From: an uncultured Saprospiraceae bacterium
Lineage (GTDB): Bacteria > Bacteroidota > Bacteroidia > Chitinophagales > Saprospiraceae
DNA length: 42,170 nucleotides
NCBI GenBank assembly: GCA_937923485.1
Contig: CALDUE010000148.1
Location: forward strand, 1-42,170
Reading direction: 5' to 3'
Part shown: one piece after another, positions 25,329 through 33,184 of the stretch
Position numbering within the stretch: position 1 is the stretch's first letter
Layout of the letters: each line of letters starts with the position of its first letter
The notes under the pieces: model-generated
Told to the model about the DNA's origin: nothing
The model's database searches: none
Seen by the model: the letters and a program-made list of their open reading frames with translations, nothing else
Made by a program: the position numbers and the translations under genes

Positions 25329-28300
25329 ATGGCAGAAAAAGTCATTGAATATCATCCTTTAGTAACACCCATGAACTACACCGCACTCCTGCAAAGAACA
25401 GTCGTTGTATGCCTAACGATTGGCGTCTTTGCATTCCTCCAACTGGTACCGCAAACCGCCTTGGCGCAAGTTAATTACACAGCCAACGATCAAGTAACGC
25501 CCTACACTGGACGATTCCTTCCTGGAATTAATCTACGCTATCTGCCGCCTTGGGATAATTTTGATCAAGCTGATATCGCGGCGGGTAATCCTGATGAGGG
25601 GATCATCGGTATTGGGGCTCGTAGTTCGCGGCCAGGTCTTTTTGACACGGTGCTCGACCGCTTCGGCACCGATGTAAGCAAGGATGACTTCCTTTATTTT
25701 GAAGATCGTGGAATGACCGAGCTGACCGCGATAATCGGATTTCCTTCAGATGCCAATCGCGCATGGAGTGACCGCCACTGTTCAACTACCGATAAGTGGA
25801 ATGAGCTTTTTGAAGGCATCTATGAGCCAATCTGGGATGGAGGCGCAAATGGCACACCTTACGACGATGACAACAAGTGGGCTGAGTATGTCTACAATAC
25901 GGTCGTCGAATACAAAGATGAGGTGCGCTTCTGGGAAATCTGGAATGAGCCCGGCTTGTATAAAGGAGACGACAGCCAAGTATTCTGGGGGACTCCAGAC
26001 TATCCAGGCTCTTGGTGGGTGAACGATCCTGATCCATGCGATTACTCTATCCATGCTCCCATCGAGCATTTTGTGCGTACGCTTCGTGTTGCTTACGATA
26101 TCATTAAAACAGTCGCGCCAGATGACTACGTAGTTCTTGCAGGCGTCGGCTCCCAAAGTTTTCTTGATGCTGTTTTGCGAAATACCGATGAGCCTACAGA
26201 AGGTCGTGTTACCCCTGAGTATCCAAATGGAGGAGGAGCCTACTTTGATGTTTTGGGATTCCATACCTACCCTCACCTAGATGGGTCAGTATTTTTTAGT
26301 GCTTCAGGTTTTGCCGAAAGGCACAGTGATGGCGCAGCTGATGGAATTATTAATCGTCGCCTTGGAGGATATCAGCAAGTGCTCGAAAACAGGGGGTATG
26401 ATGGTATTACCTATCCTAAAAAGGAACATATCTGTACAGAAATTAATCTTCCTCGCGAGACTTTTCGTGATCGCAACTTAGGAGGAGAAGATGTACAAAT
26501 CAACTTCATTTCGAAAGCCTTCATCGCACTCAAAATCAACAAAGTGCACCAGATGCACGTCTACCAAATCTCAGATAGCGAACCGATCGATGAGATTGAT
26601 TTCGAGTTCGAATCAATGGGCATGTACGAATATTTGCCAGATTCACAAGTCGGTAGCGCACGTATTCACGAGATCGGTAAAGCCTATAAAACAGTATCAG
26701 ATTTACTTACCGATACAGATTACGATGAGGCACGCTCACAGGCACTCAACGCTCCTGCTGGAGTACGAGCCTACGCCTTTCGGCAAAACAATGGAGACTA
26801 TACTTACGCAGTGTGGGCAGAGACTACCGAAGACCAACGAGAGTACGCACGAGCAGACTTCCAATTTCCAAGCAGTGTCGTTGGCAATGCTACTTTGACT
26901 GGCTACGAGTGGGATCATTCTTACTCAGGCAATGAAACGACCGCTCGCGCAGGTGAGACTATCCGCCTCACAGAAACGCCTGTTTTCTTCGGTGCAGACG
27001 GCGGCGTGACACCAAATAACCTTGCTCCACGCCCAACGCTCACCACAGGTGTAAGCCAAGTAACTGTTGGTGATCAATTTGACGTTCGCATAGATTGGAC
27101 AGAGGATGTAACGGGGCTTTCTCGGAGCGATTTTGCCGTCAATAACGCAACCGTGTTGACCCTTATGGGAAGTGGCGACAGCTACACAGCGACACTAGAG
27201 CCCAATGGCGCTGGTGCGATGAGCATAACGCTGCCTTCTCGCGTAGCAACAGACCTTTCAGGGCTCGACAACCTTACCAGTAACACCCTCAACCTTACAG
27301 CAGAATCTGCCGGTGGTGGCAGCAATGGTGGGTCTGGCGTTGACTTGGAATTAGCTATGCGCAGCGATGTGTCGACGGTTGATGAATATGAATTTGTCAC
27401 CTTCACCTTAACCTTAAGCAACGTTGGCAATCAAAATGCGAGCGGCATCGTCGTCTCCTTCCCGAAGCCTGCCGATTATGCTTTCACTACCGATCAAGTT
27501 GACCGTGGACGTTATTCTGATTGGACAGGAAACTGGACAGTCGGTAATGTCGCAGCCGGCGAAACCATAGAACTTGAAGTGACGCTATTTACACTCACAG
27601 AGGATCAGCGTACAGCCTTCGCGCAAGTAACTGAGGCCGACCAAGCTGATAGCGACTCTACCCCAGACAATGCGAGCAACGGTAATGCGACCGAAGATGA
27701 CGAAGCAAGTGTAGACATCAACGGTGCCGGCGGAAGCACTGGCGGTGGTGGCAATACTGGTGGTGGCGGAGGAAGCACCAGCAATGGTGTTGACCTCGAG
27801 ATTAGCCTTACGTGTGCTGACGATAGCTATGAGCAGTATGAGCGCGTCCCCTATCAAGTAACCTTGACCAATAAAGGAACAGAAACAGCAACTGATGTGA
27901 CCGTTGCTTTCCCCTTCCCAGAGGACTTCAAGCACACTTCGAACGACCCAAGTTCGGGGCGCTTTGATGTATGGCTCAATGAGTGGATCGTAGGTACCGT
28001 AGCTGCTGGTCAAACAGTTACGTTGGACCTTGTACTCTTCCCCTTAACGGATGATGCTGATGTTACTGCTTTTGTCGAAGTAGCATCACAAAGCGGAAAT
28101 AGAGATGTAGATTCTTCTCCTGGAAATGGCCGTGGCAATGTCGCTCGTGAAGACGATGAGGCGACTTTGACCTTGAGTCCAATTTCAAGTCGAGCAAGAA
28201 CGACTCAGCCTCGTGCGCTACTCGTGGTGCATGACGTGAATCCACTCAATGTTTCTGATCTCTACCGTATCACCTTCACTACACGTCTTGGTGCAACATC

Positions 28301-28475
28301 GACTGCCCAGTTGGTTGACCCACTCGGTCGACCAATGAAGAGTTTTGCCCTCAGCGGCGCCGACGGAACACACCAAGTAGAATTTTCGACTGCTGGATTG
28401 GCTAAGGGCATGTACTACCTTATGGTGACGACTGCGGGTAGAGCGCAAGCTTGGCCGGTAGGGGTTTGGAAGTAG
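25329..28475 (+). CDS. Secreted multidomain clan GH-A glycoside hydrolase with T9SS tail
   Basis: The 1048-residue protein has a signal peptide (VVVCLTIGVFAFLQLVPQTALA-Q, ending near residue 47; a second possible start is Met15). Residues 55-540 are a TIM-barrel-like glycosidase with acid/base Glu207 in FWEIWNEPG and candidate nucleophile Glu371 in ICTEINLP, the clan GH-A arrangement (GH5/GH39-like). Then come an Ig-like domain (PTLTTGVSQVTVGDQFDV) and two DUF11-type repeats, each starting GVDLE and joined by Gly/Ser linkers (GGSTGGGGNTGGGGGSTSNG). The end is a divergent T9SS domain (AQLVDPLGRPMKSF, GLAKGMYYLMVTT). It should act on polysaccharide outside the cell or at its surface. Substrate is not predictable. 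Two iterated motifs lie at 26308 and 26776. Confidence 0.85.
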   Translation: MAEKVIEYHPLVTPMNYTALLQRTVVVCLTIGVFAFLQLVPQTALAQVNYTANDQVTPYTGRFLPGINLRYLPPWDNFDQADIAAGNPDEGIIGIGARSSRPGLFDTVLDRFGTDVSKDDFLYFEDRGMTELTAIIGFPSDANRAWSDRHCSTTDKWNELFEGIYEPIWDGGANGTPYDDDNKWAEYVYNTVVEYKDEVRFWEIWNEPGLYKGDDSQVFWGTPDYPGSWWVNDPDPCDYSIHAPIEHFVRTLRVAYDIIKTVAPDDYVVLAGVGSQSFLDAVLRNTDEPTEGRVTPEYPNGGGAYFDVLGFHTYPHLDGSVFFSASGFAERHSDGAADGIINRRLGGYQQVLENRGYDGITYPKKEHICTEINLPRETFRDRNLGGEDVQINFISKAFIALKINKVHQMHVYQISDSEPIDEIDFEFESMGMYEYLPDSQVGSARIHEIGKAYKTVSDLLTDTDYDEARSQALNAPAGVRAYAFRQNNGDYTYAVWAETTEDQREYARADFQFPSSVVGNATLTGYEWDHSYSGNETTARAGETIRLTETPVFFGADGGVTPNNLAPRPTLTTGVSQVTVGDQFDVRIDWTEDVTGLSRSDFAVNNATVLTLMGSGDSYTATLEPNGAGAMSITLPSRVATDLSGLDNLTSNTLNLTAESAGGGSNGGSGVDLELAMRSDVSTVDEYEFVTFTLTLSNVGNQNASGIVVSFPKPADYAFTTDQVDRGRYSDWTGNWTVGNVAAGETIELEVTLFTLTEDQRTAFAQVTEADQADSDSTPDNASNGNATEDDEASVDINGAGGSTGGGGNTGGGGGSTSNGVDLEISLTCADDSYEQYERVPYQVTLTNKGTETATDVTVAFPFPEDFKHTSNDPSSGRFDVWLNEWIVGTVAAGQTVTLDLVLFPLTDDADVTAFVEVASQSGNRDVDSSPGNGRGNVAREDDEATLTLSPISSRARTTQPRALLVVHDVNPLNVSDLYRITFTTRLGATSTAQLVDPLGRPMKSFALSGADGTHQVEFSTAGLAKGMYYLMVTTAGRAQAWPVGVWK
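26308..26321 (-). repeat. Iterated 14-base motif, CCTTTCGGCAAAAC form
   Basis: Exact CCTTTCGGCAAAAC on the minus strand, antisense in the glycosidase gene, read as GFAER. Confidence 0.8.
26776..26789 (+). repeat. Iterated 14-base motif, CCTTTCGGCAAAAC form
   Basis: Exact CCTTTCGGCAAAAC on the plus strand, sense in the glycosidase gene, read as AFRQN: the opposite orientation to the copy 455 bases upstream. Confidence 0.8.
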
Positions 28476-28842
28476 GGGGTTGGATCTTGGATGCCCCGCG
28501 CGTAGCGCGTGGGTCCTCTTGCCATGCACGGGATCGGATCTCGGATATCGGATTTGAGATCTGGGATTTGAGATGTGGGATGCAATAGGGACGTTGACTA
28601 GATGTCGGAAGGAGTCTATTCATTTAAGTGCGCCTTTTCTCCGTGGAACTCTGCGCCCTCTGTGGTTAATTTTGGCGCTATGAAGGCCTACGCGTTTTCA
28701 AATGAGCGTCTCAGACTTTGCTCCTTTGCGTAGACCGTAGGTCGCTTTGCGGTTCAATCCACACCACCTTACGGTTCAACTCACCTCGCATTTCACCCTA
28801 TATCGCGCACTAAAATCGCACCCCCTGAAATGAACCCGAGGA
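28476..28842. repeat. Repeat-filled spacer between convergent glycosidase and ytxJ genes
   Basis: Contents in order: an element at 28493-28533 related to the one at 10575-10613 (shared GCCCCGC, AGCGCGTGGGTCC and CACGGGA); a 14-base tandem pair GGATTTGAGAT(CT/GT)G at 28550-28577; GCAATAGGGACGTT (28582-28595), related to the 13-base repeats at 38.5 kb; CTCTGCGCCCTCTGTGGTTAA (about 28649-28669), the reverse-strand form of the GCAGAG words at 10.5 kb; and a duplicated CGGTTCAA. No ORF is credible. Confidence 0.65.
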
Positions 28843-29166
28843 CTACTTCCCAGCTTCCTCCATCAGTTTCGACTGCTTGATTTCACTTCGAAACCCCATC
28901 CATGTTGGCTTGCCGTTTTTGAGTACGATAGCCTGTGGACTTAAATGCTCGATCCCCGTTTTGTCAGCAATCTCTTGCTTGAGTTCGGGGGCATACTGCA
29001 CTACGATACCGTAAATTTCTAAGTCATGCTTAGCGTTGGCTACCTGCTCCTGCGCCTTTCCTGAAAACGGGCACGTGGCGGAGTGCTTGAATATGACGAC
29101 CGGGTTCTCGTAGCTTTTCGCGATAGCTGCGTCGAGTTCTTTAGAGTTGTGGATGAGTTCGAACAT
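28843..29166 (-). CDS. ytxJ: YtxJ-like bacillithiol-system thioredoxin-fold protein
   Basis: The 107-residue protein matches the YtxJ/DUF2847 family: VVIFKHSATCPFSGKAQEQV with a CPFS active site (single resolving Cys replaced by Ser, as usual in the family), and the cis-Pro region HLSPQAIVLKNGKPTW followed by FRSEI. Such proteins are thought to be bacilliredoxin-like monothiol reductants in bacillithiol-producing bacteria, a trait known in Bacteroidota. It is divergent from the TonB receptor over a region with two palindromes. Confidence 0.85.
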   Translation of the reverse strand: MFELIHNSKELDAAIAKSYENPVVIFKHSATCPFSGKAQEQVANAKHDLEIYGIVVQYAPELKQEIADKTGIEHLSPQAIVLKNGKPTWMGFRSEIKQSKLMEEAGK

Positions 29167-29170
29167 ATCT

Positions 29171-29195
29171 TAATTAAGCTTTTTGACCTTAATTA
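29171..29195. promoter_or_regulatory. Inverted repeat TAATTAAG/CTTAATTA
   Basis: Eight-base perfect arms with a nine-base spacer start five bases upstream of the ytxJ ATG and overlap the next palindrome. Possible operator for ytxJ and/or the divergent receptor. Confidence 0.4.
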
Positions 29196-29215
29196 GTTGA
29201 CAGAAAAGTCAACTA
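29194..29215. promoter_or_regulatory. Palindromic operator candidate TAGTTGAC/GTCAACTA
   Basis: Perfect eight-base arms with a six-base AGAAAA spacer in the 76-base divergent region between ytxJ and the TonB receptor. Arm spacing suits a dimeric repressor; it does not look like a standard Fur box. Confidence 0.5.
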
Positions 29216-29242
29216 TTGCACATGATTGGCTAGGTTGCACAA

Positions 29243-31264
29243 ATGCTAAGGTACGTGTCACTTCTTGTTCCTTGTCTTCTGCTTTCGCTAAAACTGGCTG
29301 GGCAGACTGACAGCACCTCGACTCCGCAAGAATTGGTGACCGCTGTCGTAAGCGCTCAACCTGAACCCGAGCAGTCGATTACAACCCCAAGCCAAACCAT
29401 CAAGGCTAAAGTCCTACGGCGATTTGCAGCTCAAGACTTCACGCCTGGTATGAATAGAATTCCAGGAGTGCGATTTGAACAACGCACACCCGGGAGTTAT
29501 CGAATCTCTATTCGAAATACTGCTCGTCGCAGTCCATTTGGTGTACGCGATGTGCAAGTGTATTGGAACGATATTCCGCTTACTGAACCGGGCGGTGATA
29601 CGCCTTTAAATTTTATCGACCTTACCAATGTAGATGTCTCGAAAGTAACCAAAGGACCGAATAGTCTTAGGTCTGGATCACCCCTCGGAGGAACAGTTGA
29701 ATTCAAAACCTTGGCAGATGCGACCAACCAAGTCGGCGGCCAGCTCGGTGAATTCAACACGAAAGCTGGGTATGGGAGATTCACGCTTAGAGATAGCACC
29801 GCAGCAAAGCTCCAAGTGCGGGTTGCCCACCGTAGCACAAACGGACATCGTGACTGGTCTAACTTTCGCAGAACCACCGCACAAATCAGCCTCTATAACT
29901 ACGGCGGAACTGAGCCGTGGCACGGCTGGAATTACGCTCAAGAAACACATGCCCTTGCGACTCGTCTAGACTACAATCTCCCCGGAGCTTTGACACCCGA
30001 ACAATACGATGAAGACCCTTATGGATCTCGGCCCGGAAGTGTACAAAGTAGAGCCGCTATTGACTATGAAAATCTTTTCGCTGGATCCACATTTAAAGCA
30101 GAAAAAAACTTGTGGACGATACGCGGCACAGGTTATCTCACGGGCTTCAGGTTTGACAATCCCTTCAACATCAACCATAAACGAGAGACCAATTTTGGGT
30201 TTGGAGGTCGAACGGTCATACGACGAAGTCTTGTGCTCGGAAGTCAGTCCTTCTTAGCGTTTGGAGGTGAAGCGCAACAGCAATTTCGAGATTCGCGGCA
30301 GTTTGATCCAAACGGCGGCATCCCTGGAGACCTACAGTTCAATGATGAAATTAGCAGCCAACGCTTTGTAGCCTATGCTGAATTAGGTAAAACGATTGGA
30401 AACTTGGCTATAGGTCGCTATCAATTAAATGCTGGTCTCTCTGCCCAGAAGGTGAGGTATGCAGTCGATAGAAGTTTTGAAAGAGGCGGTACCAGAAGTA
30501 CAGCGAGTAGCGATTTCGATTTGTTCTTGGCGCCAAGAATTAGCCTAAGTAGAGAATTTTCTAAAGGTGCAGTTTCCGTTCTCGCTGCGAGAGGTTCGTC
30601 TAATCCAACCTTACGAGAATTCCGCACCAATGATGGTGGCTTGAACCGAGAACTTCTGCCAGAGGAAGGCATCACCTTCGAGATTTTTGGAAACTGGAAA
30701 CCTTCAAATGCTATTGAGATTCGAGCAAATGCCTACTTGGCTCGTCTGAATCAAACCATTACCACTTTCCAAGACGTAAGCGGTGTACAGCTGTTTCGAA
30801 ATGCAGGTCGCACGCGCCAACCGGGTGCTGAACTTGCTATCGATTGGCAATTGGCCGATGCCATTAATATTTCGCCCGCTTATAGCTACCAACCCTATAC
30901 GTATCGCGACTATGAAGTGGATGGGGTGAGTTTTGCCGGAAGGCCAATGCCTGGACTACCGAAACACACCGCAGATGTACTCCTTCATATAGATTTACCG
31001 AAAGGTATTTATTCAGATTTTAACTTTCGATATGAATCTGAAAATCCTCTTGATGATGCTGGTGATGTGGTCGCGGATGAATTCGTGCTATTACGTCTTC
31101 AAGTGGGCATTCATATAAAAGGATACCACGTGTTTGTCGCGGGTGACAATTTGCTCGACGAGGTCTATTCGCTTGGCAACGATATCAATCCGCAATTCGG
31201 GAATCGGTACTTTCAAGCTGCACCTCCGCGCAATGTGAATGTGGGCGCGAGCTTTGATTTTTGA
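29243..31264 (+). CDS. TonB-dependent receptor (siderophore/metal type)
   Basis: The 673-residue protein has a signal peptide (LLVPCLLLSLKLAG-Q), a short linker, a plug domain (LRRFAAQDFTPGMNRIPGV, QVYWNDIPLTEPGGDTPL, SKVTKGPNSLRSGSPLGGTV) and a 22-strand type barrel ending GNRYFQAAPPRNVNVGASFDF with a C-terminal Phe. It lacks the CarboxypepD_reg domain of the 4.4-kb receptor and is closer to siderophore or metal receptors (FecA/CirA-like). It imports a ligand across the outer membrane using TonB-ExbBD energy; the ligand is unknown. The iterated 14-base motif lies in its signal-peptide region (29281). Confidence 0.9.
   Translation: MLRYVSLLVPCLLLSLKLAGQTDSTSTPQELVTAVVSAQPEPEQSITTPSQTIKAKVLRRFAAQDFTPGMNRIPGVRFEQRTPGSYRISIRNTARRSPFGVRDVQVYWNDIPLTEPGGDTPLNFIDLTNVDVSKVTKGPNSLRSGSPLGGTVEFKTLADATNQVGGQLGEFNTKAGYGRFTLRDSTAAKLQVRVAHRSTNGHRDWSNFRRTTAQISLYNYGGTEPWHGWNYAQETHALATRLDYNLPGALTPEQYDEDPYGSRPGSVQSRAAIDYENLFAGSTFKAEKNLWTIRGTGYLTGFRFDNPFNINHKRETNFGFGGRTVIRRSLVLGSQSFLAFGGEAQQQFRDSRQFDPNGGIPGDLQFNDEISSQRFVAYAELGKTIGNLAIGRYQLNAGLSAQKVRYAVDRSFERGGTRSTASSDFDLFLAPRISLSREFSKGAVSVLAARGSSNPTLREFRTNDGGLNRELLPEEGITFEIFGNWKPSNAIEIRANAYLARLNQTITTFQDVSGVQLFRNAGRTRQPGAELAIDWQLADAINISPAYSYQPYTYRDYEVDGVSFAGRPMPGLPKHTADVLLHIDLPKGIYSDFNFRYESENPLDDAGDVVADEFVLLRLQVGIHIKGYHVFVAGDNLLDEVYSLGNDINPQFGNRYFQAAPPRNVNVGASFDF
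29281..29294 (+). repeat. Iterated 14-base motif, GCTTTCGCTAAAAC form
   Basis: Exact GCTTTCGCTAAAAC, sense within the signal-peptide codons of the TonB receptor, read as LSLKL. Confidence 0.85.
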
Positions 31265-31556
31265 TAGTTGATTTTTGATTTTCACGTATCACACAGGGTC
31301 AAGGAATCACCTTATACTCTTGACATTTTTCCTCAGGCAACCTTGTAGTCTACGCTGATCTTCTCCGCGTTTGACTCTGTGCTATTACTGTTCGACTACT
31401 TGGCAGTCGCAGGGCGGTGACTCGAAGGCATTCGAACGATTCTTACGTGGAGTTTAAAGGCATGTCGGATTGCCGCGCCAGCCATTCATTTCTCTTATCA
31501 TTTCGCATTGACGACACGAATAAGGTAACTTGACAATATTGCCTTATCTTCCCTCA
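31265..31556. other. Spacer before the esterase gene
   Basis: No ORF, RNA gene or strong hairpin was recognised. A TTTTTGATT/TTGATTTTT-rich stretch follows the receptor stop. Confidence 0.4.
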
Positions 31557-33104
31557 ATGCGCACACTTCTCTTACTTTTCATTGCCGTACAAATGGCTTG
31601 TTCATCCGCTAGCGAACCTAAGACTGAGAAAGCTCCTCTTCAACGCAGCGTCACAGGTGGCGAGGTAGTTGGTTTTAGCGAAAGCGGAGTACATAAATGG
31701 CTAGGAATTCCTTTTGCTGCGCCTCCGGTTGGAGACCTGCGTTGGAAGGCTCCGCAACCAGTCGTCGCATGGGATAGCGTGCGTAGTACGAAGGCTTTCG
31801 GGCCAGCCGCGATGCAGCATAACGTTTGGGGTGATATGATGTATCGCTCAGATGGATTCTCCGAAGATTGTCTATATCTCAACGTGTGGGCGCCCGAAGG
31901 AGGAGGCGAAGATTTGCCTGTTCTGCTCTACTTCTACGGTGGCGGATTGGTTGCTGGCGACGGATCAGAGACACGCTATGATGGTGCGAGTATGGCACGT
32001 GAAGGCATCGTTGTGGTGACTACCAATTACCGTCTTAATGTCTTTGGATTATTAGCTCATCCCGAGCTAAGCGCAGAAGCTTCGTATAAGGCAAGCGGTA
32101 ATTATGCGCACCTCGATCAGGTAGCTGCCCTTCAATGGGTGAGTGAAAACATCTCTGCTTTTGGAGGTGATGCAAAGCACATTACGATAGCTGGCGAGAG
32201 TGCAGGATCAAAATCAGTTAGTACGGTTTTGACCAGTCCGCTTTCGCGAAAACTAGTCGCAGGTGCGATTGGAGAAAGTGGTGCTGCGATCAAACCAACA
32301 ATGGCTCCTACTTCCCTAGCAGAAGCAGAGCAGGTTGGGCTTGAATTTGTGGAGCGAATTGGAGCTACTTCTTTGAAAGAATTAAGAGCGATTCCTGCTG
32401 ACAGTTTGTACGCACGCTACTTGCGTAACACGGTCCGCTTTCCTACCGTCATTGATGGTTACCTCACCGAAACGAGTGTAGACCAAGTGTATGAAGCTGG
32501 CGACGTTCCTAATGTTCCGCTATTGGTTGGTTGGAATTCGCAAGAAATGCCGGCAGCGGTTTTACTTGGTGAGGACATGACGGCCAGGAATTTTGTCGCG
32601 CAAGTAAACGAGCGTATGGCGCCTGTTGCAAAAGAGCTTTTAGCCATCATGCCGCATAACACCGACAAAGAGGCGGTGGCCTCTGCTACCCTGCTCGCAT
32701 CCGATAATTTTACGGGTTATTCAACCTGGCGCTGGAGTGATTTGCACGCCAATGAAATTAAAGCTCCAACCTTTAGATATTACTATACTCACCCACGTTT
32801 AGGTGAAGCAGGTATTGGAGCGCCGCATGCTGCGGAAATTCCATATGCATTAGGTAATCTTGATATTCATAAAACCTATGAGTGGAATGATTCTGATCGG
32901 AAAACTTCCGAAACGATGAAAGCTTATTTCGCTAACTTTATTAAGAAAGGAAATCCAAATGGTGAGGCTTTAGCTGAGTGGGACGCCGTTCCTGCCTCCG
33001 CCAAAACCCCACCCGTGATGGTTATCAATGCCCAGAGTTCAGAAACCGAAGCTGATGATCGTCGGTATCCAATTTTGCAGCGTTTATATGAAATGGAAGA
33101 ATGA
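31557..33104 (+). CDS. Type-B carboxylesterase/lipase-family lipoprotein
   Basis: From the ATG at 31557 the product has 515 residues and a lipoprotein-like signal (LLLLFIAVQMAC-SS), so it is probably anchored in an envelope membrane. The alpha/beta-hydrolase core is typical: GIPFAAPPVGDLRWKAPQP, EDCLYLNVWAP, FYGGGLVAGDG (oxyanion hole), nucleophile Ser215 in AGESAGSKSV, a Glu in GWNSQEMPAA and the catalytic His in GAPHAAEIPYALG. The family hydrolyses carboxylic esters; the substrate is not predictable. Nine extra residues from a TTG at 31530 are rejected because the signal starts at the ATG. Confidence 0.9.
   Translation: MRTLLLLFIAVQMACSSASEPKTEKAPLQRSVTGGEVVGFSESGVHKWLGIPFAAPPVGDLRWKAPQPVVAWDSVRSTKAFGPAAMQHNVWGDMMYRSDGFSEDCLYLNVWAPEGGGEDLPVLLYFYGGGLVAGDGSETRYDGASMAREGIVVVTTNYRLNVFGLLAHPELSAEASYKASGNYAHLDQVAALQWVSENISAFGGDAKHITIAGESAGSKSVSTVLTSPLSRKLVAGAIGESGAAIKPTMAPTSLAEAEQVGLEFVERIGATSLKELRAIPADSLYARYLRNTVRFPTVIDGYLTETSVDQVYEAGDVPNVPLLVGWNSQEMPAAVLLGEDMTARNFVAQVNERMAPVAKELLAIMPHNTDKEAVASATLLASDNFTGYSTWRWSDLHANEIKAPTFRYYYTHPRLGEAGIGAPHAAEIPYALGNLDIHKTYEWNDSDRKTSETMKAYFANFIKKGNPNGEALAEWDAVPASAKTPPVMVINAQSSETEADDRRYPILQRLYEMEE
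31672..31685 (-). repeat. Iterated 14-base motif, GCTTTCGCTAAAAC form
   Basis: Exact GCTTTCGCTAAAAC on the minus strand, antisense in the esterase gene, read as FSES. Confidence 0.85.
32240..32253 (+). repeat. Iterated 14-base motif, GCTTTCGCGAAAAC form
   Basis: Exact GCTTTCGCGAAAAC, sense in the esterase gene, read as PLSRKL. Confidence 0.85.
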
Positions 33105-33113
33105 GTGATACGC

Positions 33114-33181
33114 TTCGGTTCTGCAGGCTTCAGCCTTCACCCTCGGAAAGGGATGTGCAAGCTAAAGCATGCAGAACCGAA
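33114..33181. terminator. Long-stem hairpin between convergent genes
   Basis: Perfect 12-base arms, TTCGGTTCTGCA (33114-33125) and TGCAGAACCGAA (33170-33181), enclose a loop with GGCTTCAGCC. The hairpin fills the 80-base gap between the esterase and Ate1-like stops. There is no T-run, so it may work as a bidirectional or Rho-assisted end, or be a dispersed palindrome. Confidence 0.6.
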
Positions 33182-33184
33182 TGG

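Noticed and set aside
27585-28013. Long minus-strand ORFs opposite the glycosidase (for example 142 codons)
   Set aside because: They are shadows of a well-supported gene and have no domain-like sequence.
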